DNA of 64,000 nt from Atrichornis clamosus (lineage: Eukaryota; Chordata; Aves; Passeriformes; Menuridae): NCBI GenBank assembly GCA_013400975.1, contig WBMZ01000188.1, positions 107,158 to 171,157 of the forward strand. The letters are read 5' to 3'. A model generated the notes under the pieces. That model did not search any database. It saw only the letters and a list, made by a program, of their open reading frames with translations, and was not told the origin of the DNA. Positions within the stretch are counted from its first letter, which is position 1; each line of letters begins with the position of its first letter. Below, one piece after another: positions 42,201 through 54,200 of this stretch. The position numbers and the translations under genes are program-made.

Positions 42201-45200
42201 TACATTACAATGTCTATTGGAAAAGACATGAAGTAAAAATGATTTTAAACCAAGGAACAGGAGTAACAATAGAAATGGTCATCTCAGAAAAAGCAGAAAA
42301 TCAAATGTGGTGAATCCTGCTTATGATTCAAAAAACCTGATTCCAAGTACAGAATGGAGTCCTGCTACATATGAAGGACTTGAGGTTTTCATTAAATCTG
42401 TGAAAGGTAGAGCAGACCAAGTTTCATGCACAGATGCAAGCACTGGATTTCAAGAGAGCAAAGAGTTATCACCTGTGTAATAACCTCACATATACATAAG
42501 GTCAAGTCACTAATGGGTCACTTCCTTTAAATATGTACCATCACCAGAAACATTTCAACAGACACACAGCTGGGATTTTTCACACTTTTATTTTGTTGTT
42601 TTTACACAAAGTTTAAGATATATTTATACGTCATTCTTACCTTCACATGCCAAAACAGAAGGTCAGGGTTTAAATGGGAGAGCTCTGAAACCATCAGACT
42701 TTACAATGGACAGAAATTCCTAACTTCTGCTTTCTCAGATGTTAAAAATTACTGTAAATTCATATAGCTGAGAGAAATGACACTCAGGAAATAATGTATC
42801 AGCAATCCTGGGAGGCTTCAGAGAGTTAGATCCATTTAAAGCAGAATGCCTGAAGAGGTCATTATATTATCTATGTTGATCTTCTGTATCTGAACATCTG
42901 AGACATTTAGTGGCCCAGCCTATAATAAGCCCTGTAATTAGGCTGCAGTGTTCTAACACAGAAAAACCCTAAGCTGCTCTATATGCAGCAGACCACCAAA
43001 GGCCAAATCATATGTAGCAGAGGGGAACTAATTATTAGCAAAATTAGACCTCATGATCCCAGCAAGCATTTGTAAACTGTTATTGCACATGAATTCCTCT
43101 GCAGTGCTCTTGTCACCAATTTTATCTTGAGCACTTGAACAAAGCCAAGCAACCAAACATTCATGAAAGACAGTTTCCCATACTGCTTCAAACAGCTACT
43201 GCAAAACATATACAACTGATATGAACACTATAAAACATATACAACTGAGACATTTAAACCCAGTTTATTTAGTACCAAGTTGAAGATAAATCAGTGGCAG
43301 TTTATATTGTCTTAGAGTATCCCAAATAGAGGGTTAGAGATGAAGACTTCTAATTGGGGGTGAGTAATCTTAAAGTTCAAAAATAGGAAGCTGATGTTTC
43401 AGTTCTAAACTGAAAAAAAAAAAAAAAAGGAATTCTGATTCATTCTTAATAAAAACCAAAAGTGACTACTCGAAAAACTAAACCAAGAAAGGAGTTCCAT
43501 ACTCTTAACCCAGGTTTGACTTTGCTTAAAAGTAACACCAAATGTCCAAAAGATACAAAACATAGTAACACTCACTTAAGTAATAGAAAAGACACTGGTG
43601 ACATTTTAACCCTTAATACTAAAATCTAGCAAGACCTGGGGGGAAAAAAATGTAGGGATAAAGTAAGCAGCAGGAATATTGCTTCACTGCAAACAAAGTA
43701 ATCCTTAGAAAAGCTTACACAAACACACAGGACTTGTAGCACAACATAAGAAACTTGTTTTGTGAACTTTATAACCTCTGCCGTCTCTGTGCATTCTGAT
43801 GTACTTCTCTGTCAGCCCGTCAGTACCTACTTCCCTGTTTCTGTTTGGGATCCTTCTGCTTTCCAACTCACCAGGGCTACTTGCTTTTGGCTGTTTTGGC
43901 TGAAGTCCCAGAGAAATAACAATGCCCTTGAGCTGAGTGTCAGAGAGTTCAAGCAACAGGTGCCCAAGAGAATCTTCCACCTGGGTCTTTAGCACAGCCT
44001 CTGATAGTGCATGACTTTTTTCCCCAAACAGGAACATGGAATTGAGATGCAGACTGAGTGAAAAGCAAGCAAGTAATCTCTTCGAGACAAGAACTTCCTT
44101 AACTTATGGTTTTGTTTTTTCCCCCCTATTGCTGCAGGAGTGCCCCTGAACTTTGGCTGATAACATCCTAATGGGACTTGCTTAGCTTTCTATTAGCCTG
44201 TGTGCCTCACAGAAGATTTCCTGATCAAATACTGAACTCTGATTTTACTTCCAACATCATGGAAGCACAGGAATTCACATTTAAAAGCCTCTGAATCAGA
44301 TGCACAAAACAAAGTGAAATTAGGGAATATGATGTTCTTTCCCATTTCCCTAACACCAGGGGCCAAAGGATGGGAGAGGAACCCTTACCAAAATCATTGC
44401 TACCTCACAACTGTCCTCGCGATCTGTGAACCAAGTCCTACAAGTTTTGTTTTCCTTAGAAATCAAAATAAAAGTTTTGTTCTGAGTTGAATGACATATT
44501 TAGTGCCAAACAAAAGCATTTCATTAATTTTCCATCGCAGCTAAAAAAACTCCAAGACCTTTTCGTTAAATTAAAGCACACCCCTCCAATTTCCTGGCAC
44601 TGAATCTGTACTTGACTTCTGAATCAAAGATATAAGAAACCTCAACATATACACAAAAAAACCCACCACACATGGATCATGCCATTTTAATTCCAAAATA
44701 AAAAATGTTACATTTCTCGTAAATCATGAGCCTTTCTTCAAGTACTTTTGAAATGCTAAAATCCCTTGCCTAACAGATATTTGATTCTCTCTCAACCCAG
44801 CAATTCCTTTTCTTCCATCTTCTCTTCCTTCACTCTTCTGCTTCTATCTTCCTGTTAAATAAGCAGGATTTGGTTTTCACTCCCTCTCCCTTTTTTACAA
44901 GAAGGCTGTTTTTAATAAAAAGCAGTTAGTTCCTACTAATGACAGACCCTTAGGGCATCTTCTTCACTTACAATCTCAATATTATTTTTTTCCTCTATAA
45001 CTTACCATTTCCTTTTCATAGACACTTCTCTCATTCATCTTCTGTCTAGTTTCAATAACCACGTACTTTCCTCAAGTACCTCTTGCATTCTAATTTTCTA
45101 TTCTTTCTTACTTTCCCTATGCCTTTTTGAAGCTTGCAGTTTTGGGTCATTGCTTCTTTTCCCTCTGCATGCTATTTCTAGATCATCTAGTAATCACTAA

Positions 45201-48200
45201 TAAAAGTAAGTACTTAAAGGTGTTCTCATAGCTTTAGATACTTCACTCTGTTTTCTGCTCATTCTGGAGTCTCAGAAGAGACCTATTTGTCCTGACCATT
45301 TTTCATTGTAGTTCTCTCATTCAACCCAACCTGTTGAGCATTTATTGTAATGCACAAAATTTACAAATGCCCCCAGAACCACATCCAATGGATCCAATGT
45401 ATTGTATTGGGAACTTCACAGCCTGAACAGAATGCATGAGGCTCTTCCTTGCCTTCCAATAAACACTTGAATTTTCAAAAGAGCTCATGCTATGTCACAA
45501 CAAACTACTATGACAAACGATGCTTTAACTCTACCCCTCTGTCAATACCCATTTGGGATTTTCTGTTTGAAGTCACTGATGACAGGAACTCCCTTTTGCT
45601 CACTGGCATCTCACTCTTGCTTATACCACAACAGGTTGCAAAATAAAGACACTGTGCTCATTTAACACGTAGATTCAAGTGTTGGGAGTATGTACTGGTT
45701 TTAACAATAGGTTATAGTTGAAACTATATCCATAGTCAATTTTGAAGAATCCAGTATTTTTTATAATAATTTTCTGATAACTTGGACTGGTCCAAAGGTC
45801 ATTCATTTGGGGAAAAAAATGGAGGGAATCAAATGTATTACAGTTGAAAGGAATATCATTTGCTTTTAAAGTAAGTTTGTTCTATTTTACACATTTCAAC
45901 CTTAAGTCAATGGATTGCTTCTTTATTTACTATTACTATTTGCTATTATTTCTTTATTTACTATTTTACCTTCTATTTCTCTGCACACTGAATCTTGTTA
46001 CAAAACAGATTATAGGTTGCCTTAGGATGAGTGTTTATTGGGTTTCTAGTTTGTGTTTAATGGTGTCTGGATAGCACCAAATCTAACTAAATAATGGCTT
46101 TAATCATCTGGCTCAATCCTGCATAACTACTAACAATAGAAGAGCAACAATCTTAATTTTAAATTAAAAGCACATGAAAAATTGAAGAAGTTGTTTTACC
46201 TTCTATTTCTTCCACATGAACCTAAATCCTCAAAAACCCATGTGTGTCTGCACAAGCCTTCTTCTAAAAACATTACCCTTACTAATACTTCCTACAAAAT
46301 GATACCAAAAGGAAACCAAACACAGTATGAAAATGGATTTAGAGGACAAGAAAGACATTTTAAAAGCCTGAAGACAATCAGAGCAGACTGGGGTTTGCAC
46401 AGCTAGGGACCACGTTTACTTGGCGATGAGGCTTTAACAGAGCAGAAGCAGTCTGCACATAACAACCTGTTTGTCCCAGCCACGAGACACACCCAAATCT
46501 GAAATAAAGCCACCAGCTGTCTCAGCAAGATGCCATGTCACTGTTACGTGGGGTTGATCTATGAAGTCATTTTCCTAGAATACTTACCACTAAATCCCAG
46601 TTATTTTGTTCAAGCAACGTTATAGCTTCATCAATATTTTCAATACCAGTACAAGCCTAAAAATAAAAAGAAGCAGTAAACAGAATTAAAAGCATTGATC
46701 AAAATCAGAGCATTAATACTTATAATTCAATTAATTTCAGCAGAATGACAGGAAAGGTATAGGTCTTTCATTTCTGTTGTGAGAGGGTAATCCAGCAATC
46801 AGATTTCAAGTTTTAGACATCAAACATTTAAACATAATTCCCTGTTCCATCAGAGGATTCTTGTGTAACCTTGAACAAGCACCTAGGGAGGTAAAACCAA
46901 GTAGTTATTTGTAAAATTAGGACAATAGTGCTGTCCCATAAAGGTTTTTTGAGAATTCTATGTTCAAAACTATGAGGCACTCAAACCACTTTAAAAGGGA
47001 GCACAAAAAACCTTACTGTTCTAGCCCTATACTCTGGCTTTACCTAGTTCAAGAAATCTAACACAACAGCATTTTAAAGGTAATATTAATCCCTGCAAAA
47101 CCAGATTTTAAATTGATCTTAATTCCAAAGACAAGAGCACCTCTACTTGTCAGAACCCATGATGAAGCATGCTGCTGCCTTTTTTTTGATACCCAGACCT
47201 TTTCAACTATTCAACTTCAGCAGGCAAAGCACTGTTATTCATTCTAACATACTTGCTACATTCACACTGAAGGATATCAGATATATTTCACCAGAAGAGA
47301 AAAAAGGAAACAGTTAAGTTTCTTTCTGGAATTTATCTTCCATCCTAACCAAAACTATGCTCCGTATTCAAACACACAAGAGGAGTTCAGACTTTTACAA
47401 GACCTGAAACATGATCGTGTTCCTTCTGCTCTACTACAAAGTTATATAAAACATTTATATAAAACTGCATTTAAAAAAATTAAAAAACAAACCTTTTAGC
47501 AGTAATAATACAGAGCTAGATAGCAGCAGGAAACAGATCAGTTTACCTTATTCTAAAGACATATAATCATGTTTTCCTTATAAGTCATATGAGAAAGAGG
47601 CTAAGCAGATACTTTTTTCCTCCAAAGACATAAAAAGCCATCAGATCATATATTTTTAATATTCTGACTTTTCTCTCAATTTACAACGAAAACATAAAAA
47701 GAAGAAAGCATCGAGAAATTCAAGGCCAGTCTTCTCTTTCCAAATTCTGCACTGAAGAATTCCACACTTACAAAGCACTCCATGCAGTATGTCAACACAA
47801 AATGGACCAGTCTGAAGGACCACAAGGATCACAAGCTGAAATTATGGAGAATTTTGCCTGTAGAAGGGAGGCAGCAGTTTCTATTGCTACACAATGCTCT
47901 CATGACCAAATTGATTCTCTCTGCAATAAGACAAAATTTCTTCCACTGCTCAGAGCATGCTGTGTTAATACTGAATTTCACCCACTTCACATTGGGAGTG
48001 CTAAAAAAATACCAGTTTGCTCTTCAGAAGCATCATTTTGCCTTCTTTTCCATTATTTCTTGCAGTTACTTCTGAAGTGAAAAATGAGACAACACTTCAA
48101 CACAATCCCTAACAAACGCTTATATGTCTATATACACTTACACCAGGTACATTTGAAGAGTACAAGGCTTGAGGTTGTCATTTCTGAAATCACAGAGGGG

Positions 48201-51200
48201 CTCATACTATCATCAACCTGCCACTGAAACTGATGCCAACAGCTCTGCTGCAAAGATCTTACTTTGAGAAAACGTTCTGCAGAAATGAGATTCTACAGTT
48301 CTGCAGTCTGAGATTCTGTTTATATACAAATGAAATGCACTTAATCTGGTCATTACAGAAATAGTTATTATTTCTCATTTATCAGCCCTGCAAATTCTGC
48401 ATGACCTTTTGAAGAACTATGTTGTGCTCCAACCAACAATAAGAACTTGACCAACAGCGTGTTGTCTTCACCCCTGGGCTGTGCAGATGAAGTTGAGGAG
48501 ACAGTACCCAGAATTCAGGGCTCAGACACTGGTTTTAGTTGCCCTTTCTTTTTATCACCCCAGCATCTTAGGTGCCTTGCAACTGTCCATGTGCCCACTC
48601 TCAGCCCATACTAACTGCAAATCAATTCAGCTCACTTCAGCATACTTTTATTTTGAGATAAACTAAACAAAATTAGCTTATTCTTCTGCCAGAGTACATA
48701 GGGAAAGGAGTTAACTCATCACAGTGAAGGCAGAGTAATTAAACAAGTAATTCACCTGTGTGTTTGCATCCTTCCTAAAACATCTTGTTGGTGATTTACA
48801 ATCTAAAACAGAAGCCTGCTTTTGGTCACTTAGCAATGCAGAGTCACTGGGTAACAAGAATGGACAAGTGTAAGCACCAACTGAAAATAAAAATCAGAAT
48901 TCTTAATAGCCAAGACAAGAAGTTTTGCTTAATATCTTTGCAACGTTTTTACAATCCCTTTTAATATTTTATTTTGATGAGTTCTTACACTAAGATTTCA
49001 CTTTCCAGATGGACCATTTTTACTAGTTGTCAATGAAAGAGAAAACAAACATTTCAGAATTACAACAGTGAAAGAATGAGTGCTACTTATCAAAATAACC
49101 ACAAAACAGATATTCCAGGATCTTCCTAAACACCCTGTTCATGTCACAGTTGCAGCAAACTAAGATTATTTAGGATTCTATTGTATTTCAGTAATTCAAC
49201 ATTCAGATACTACACACTACAACATACAAATCCCTGTACCAACTCATAAGCCATCAGTAAGACTAAAAATCCCCACCAACTAAAAATTAAAACTGCTTCC
49301 TTTTAACTGCACAAGATAAATGAAAGAAAATTATCTGGTTTGCATGTCTTTGATTTCCCTAAGAAATTAAACACACGAGACAGGCAGTCCCTCACTGGCA
49401 AGCATGACATGACGTCAAGGACTCTGCAGTGACAGATTAGTCCCAGAACAACCTGGCCTGCTCCTGCCTCTGTTTTCTTCAGGGAAACACACACAGGAAA
49501 CCAGCAGGTTCTGTGAGCAACAGAATTAACCAAGTCTGGTTCCTCATGGGTTTGCCTCTCATCCCTAATTGCAAGGGCTGATTTAAGCTTTCCCTGTGAC
49601 TGGAATATTTATAAGAGCTTCTCTTAATGGACTTCCTTCCATGTTACCTGGCTGTATTTTCATTAAATCTGGAATAATTTCATTGGTACAAGTCCAGGGG
49701 ACACCTGGCACCTTAAGGCTCTATGCCTTACTTATCTAGTAAGGCAGACTAGAATTCACAGGGTTTCATTATTTACAATACATAAAGATTTTTTCCTCAT
49801 GTTTCTGCCTTTCATTCTACCCAAGCAAGAAACAAACAAACAAAAATTTAATAGGAAAAAGGAAAATAAAAAGGTTAAATTTGTGCAGAAACACAAGTGA
49901 AAAAAACCCTTCAAAATACAGCAAAGTAGATGAGCTCTAAAGATGCAAAAATACATCTTTGTTACTAAGCAAGTAAAGTGAGGAGCTGAGGGGTTTTTTT
50001 TTATATTCAGCTTTATTTTCATGAGAGACCTACTTCAGAGAAGGCATTAAATATTTTAAAAGAAAATTCCTACCTGAATACTACTAATTCTTGTTTCTAT
50101 CAACAACCAGCACATCCTCCAAGTTATCAAAAGATGAAAGAAACAAACCACCACAGAAAAGGTGAAACCTTGAAGGCTCACTGATTTGTAAAGCTTTACA
50201 TATCAGAAAAAAAACAAAGAATTTTTTGGGGAGGACAAAGGAGAAGAAAAGGTAGAACGAGTTCCTCCTCCTCTCGGCATTTCCTGTAAATCTAGGATAG
50301 CATTTCCACTCTTCACAGAAGCTCCAGAGACTCTGCAGTCACTTCTGTGCTTTTCCAGACCACACAAGAGGAAAATGAATGTGAAGATGAGAAAACTATT
50401 GTTTTGCACTGAATACATAAATCAGATTCTGAAGTTATTGAATGTTAGAACAACTTTCTTAGCATCCTGCTTTTCCAGGCCAGGTTAAGTGTTTCCCCCA
50501 GGCAGATTGAGATTTGCACATAATAAAATTCAGAGTGCTTCTCCAAATTTTGTTTCCAGGTAGCCTCATATCCCCTTAGTGATGGAGATCTTACCCTTGG
50601 AATGTTTCACAGAAAACCACTCAGGATCCTATCCTGGCACCATAACCTTAATCGCTGTTACATAAAAGAAGCAAAGTAGTTATGGAGGAAACAATTCAGT
50701 AGGAGAAAGGTTGGAGGGCAGACAGACTTCAAGGCATTCGAGACAAACCTAGGAGCTGCTTCCAGAAGGCTGTAATGCAGGATGACAGACTTGCTATTCT
50801 AAATCCCTCGCAGGGTGGTCTGACCCCAGCAGCCCTAACAGCTGGATCTGGCTTTTGAGACCCTCTGTGACCCCCCACCTCAACAGCACAGGCTTCAGCC
50901 TACCTCCACATCCCAGGGAAGCAGCTGTCCTCCCCATCTGGCAGCAGCTGCTCCTCCGGCACCTGCTGCAGGGCTCCCGGCAGTTGTTCCACGGCGGAGC
51001 GGGAAGGGACAACTGCTGCTCCCAACACAGAGCGGGGCTGTTCCTGCGGCTCAAGCTGCGAGAGCAGCACACAGCTGCTGCTGCTGCTGCTGCCTCAAAC
51101 ACAGCGCCAGGCCACTGCTGCCCCGACACACAGGGGGTGGCAGCTGTTGCACAGGAGCTGGGAGCAAATGGTATTTGGCAGCAAGGCAGGATGTCTCTCA

Positions 51201-54200
51201 CCTGTGGCACCATTCCCCTTCTCGCCGAGGAAAAGCGTGGCAGTCAAAGTATCCAAAAGGTCACATTTGGCCTAACAGCAGTAGCTGGATATGGAGCAGT
51301 TAGAAGTCTGTCTCTCTCAACATTTCTTTTTTAAATTTTCTCCAAAAAGGAACCATCTCTAAGCTAACTCACACTAGGCCTAGAACATTTCACAGAACAG
51401 GTTCAGGCCCATTAAAATCAGGCAGACAGGCAGCTGTGAATTACACTGTGCACCACTCGCTCCTCTAACTGCCAGATGAGAAGAAAAAAAAAAAACAAAC
51501 CCACAATTCACTTTATGCCTAAGTAATGTCCACAGGCAGTCTGCAGTTAACACCCTCAGCTGCAGCCTCCCGCAGTCATTTAGAGCAGATGCAAATACAG
51601 GTACCATGCTCCACATGACCCAAAGGATAAAACTGGGACATAGCTCCAGGTACCCACAACAGCAACAAACTCAGAAAACTGATCTCCTGGGTAGAGTCAC
51701 ACCACTTGTCAACTACAGAGTTTTTCCCTTCTTGCTAATATCACATCCATCTGTCTCAGACTAAAACTAAGCTTCCATGATTCAATCTGCTGATGAGCCC
51801 TCAGACATGGAAACTGCTGATCCAGGCGCTCCAGTGGTAGATGAAAACAGGAGGAAAGACCTTCCTGTCATCAGCATTTTGTTGCAACTGTAGCTCAGTC
51901 CATCATTTCAATATTTATCCAAAGCTACAATGCCCAAAGAAACAACTACATGAAGGCACCAAAAGATTCAACATGTTAGACTACATAGGAAGAAAAGCTT
52001 TCACTTTTCGGGATCTCCTACAAAAGTGCAGGAAGTCAGCATTAACACATCTCCATCCACTGCAACTGCACAGACAGCACCCTAGGAAGTGCTTACTTTT
52101 GAAAGCACTAAATAAATTTTTATCTCTAGATAGAGCAAGGCAACTAGAGTTAACTCTATCCCATAAAGATATATGAGGTTTTAAAGATATATCAGAAATG
52201 CTGGCCAAGAACATATATTATTAAAAATCAAGTCATGATCCCTTTGGTAACTTACTCTCCAAAAGATCAGAGAGACAAGGAACGTGGAAACTCTTTTGAG
52301 GCCAGGCCACAAACCTGCTCAGAAAGATGTCTGACTTCCCCAGGTCAGCAGCTTAAAAACAACAAACCACTCCAAGCTGTTCTTAGTAGCATGTGAGATA
52401 CAGCAAAAGATATTACTTATCTCCTTGCTTACTTCCTCTGTAATACAACCAAAATTTACCTTGCTGGTTTTCTTCACCTCTTCAATTACAAGCAGACAGT
52501 TCACAGACACACTTCAGCTCTCTGCCAGGTTTTGCATATCTCCAAAGACAGAGTCTACAGCCTCTCTAGGAAGTTTGTACCTGTGCTTTACCACCTTCAT
52601 TGAGAATTCTTTTTCTTTTATTTAATTATAGTTTCCCATGCTGTAAGCTATATCCACTGCCTCTCACCCTCACACTGTGCAACTCAAAGAGAAATTTGAT
52701 TCTGTATTGTCTGTTATCACCCACTGTACAGCTGAGACAGCAACTAGATCTCCCTGTAGCCTTCTCTTCCAGGCTACACAAAGCCAGTTCCCTTAACACA
52801 CACCTTTCACACAAAAATGCTCCAGCCTCCTCCCTCCTAGGTAACCCTTCACTGGACTTGCTCTACTTGATCAATGGAGTGACTGATACTGAACACAGTA
52901 CTCCTGGTAGTAGTGGTGTCACCTATACAAGGTGAAAGAACAGCCTCCCTCAGTCACCTGGCACACTAGTGCAGCCCACTAGGTGACTACTACTACTTCT
53001 AGAAAAATCCTTAATCCCCTTTCTAAGCATGCCTAACAAAAATCAGGTTTCTGGATGTAGGATTTTTAAACCCAACCCCAAGTTTCCTATTTCTAGAGTC
53101 AAACATAGTACTTTGCTTCCTTTTCCCATTCATTACAAAGAGAATGGCTCGGTAATCAAAGATGATAATTAAAAGTCTATAAAGCACCAAGGGTGGCTCC
53201 AGATTGTATCTGCTAGAAGGTCACTCAAACCCAGAAAGGTTTAGGACACTAATTCACCTGTGACATATTAATAAGCCAGAAAATTTTCTTTAAATTCACA
53301 CATACACTGCTGCAATGGTGATAACATCAAAGCTACTGAAACGAAGTGTAATACTTCTTCCTCAAAAAACAGGTGAAGTTAAGCCACTATGCCCAGCCAA
53401 GCAACTAAAGGTTTTAGTACCATAATACCAAATTTAGGATGCACGTGTAACTCTCTCCTGGGCTATGAAGAGATGCAGCACATTCAGACACTCACAACTG
53501 AGATGTTTTTGGTACCTCAGTTCTTCTCATGCCAGAGCCCCACCTGTCTCAGGACCACCTCCACAGACTACATCAGCTACACCCATGCCCCTCTGTGGCA
53601 TCCCTGCGTGTTCTAACCTTGCAACAATACCCTACTGGTATATCAAGACTGTTCTTAATATGAGTCATCCATGGTTATTAAATTAGCTTTTACTTCTTTC
53701 TGTTTCAGACAAACACTTAAAAAACAACATCCAGGCGTATCGACTGAGACACAGACTGAAAGGTCACCTACTCTAAGCGTCTAACTGAAGAGATAAGAAT
53801 GCTTCTCTGTCTTTACATAACTCAGAAGACCATCTGGTAAAAATTAAGCAGATTTACCTGCTGTTTGTTTAGCAAAAACAAGCTAATTTACTTACCAGCA
53901 TCAGAAATCAAGAAAGGGTTTTAGGCAAATATGCCAGGATGAAGTTTGCCCAATGCATTTCAGCTCCCACACCCAACTATTTACAAGTTTCATCATTCTA
54001 CTGTTTGAGCATCCCCTTAAGCAAAACGAGGAAGAGAGGGGGAGAAGAAAAAAATTGTATTTCTGAAGGTCACAGAAGACATTTCAACCTATAGCTCCCA
54101 AGCAGACAGGAGTGAACTTTGCCCACGCTCCGAGATGACTGCAAGCCTTCCGACCAAAGCAACAGGGAACAAAGTCTGAACTGGTAGCACAAAGCTCTAA

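Larger units (their letters stand above)
29578..46587 (-). other. FAF1: FAF1 intron 2 (17.0 kb)
   Basis: A GTAAGT donor and TTTGCAG acceptor bound it. It is mostly AT-rich with no recognised gene. Listed separately are three long frames (30661-31293 minus, 34306-34584 plus, 43705-44037 minus), short duplications (39077-39112, 43203-43248) and an A-tract at 35996. A pyrimidine-rich stretch spans roughly 44800-45200. A moderately GC-rich patch at 29780-30180 carries short frames on both strands and matches nothing I know. Confidence 0.9.

Noticed and set aside
50855..51334. 159-codon plus-strand frame, one of the longest in the window
   Set aside because: It starts at TTG and has no ATG until near its end. 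Its length owes much to local GC content and a CTG repeat encoding poly-Ala.
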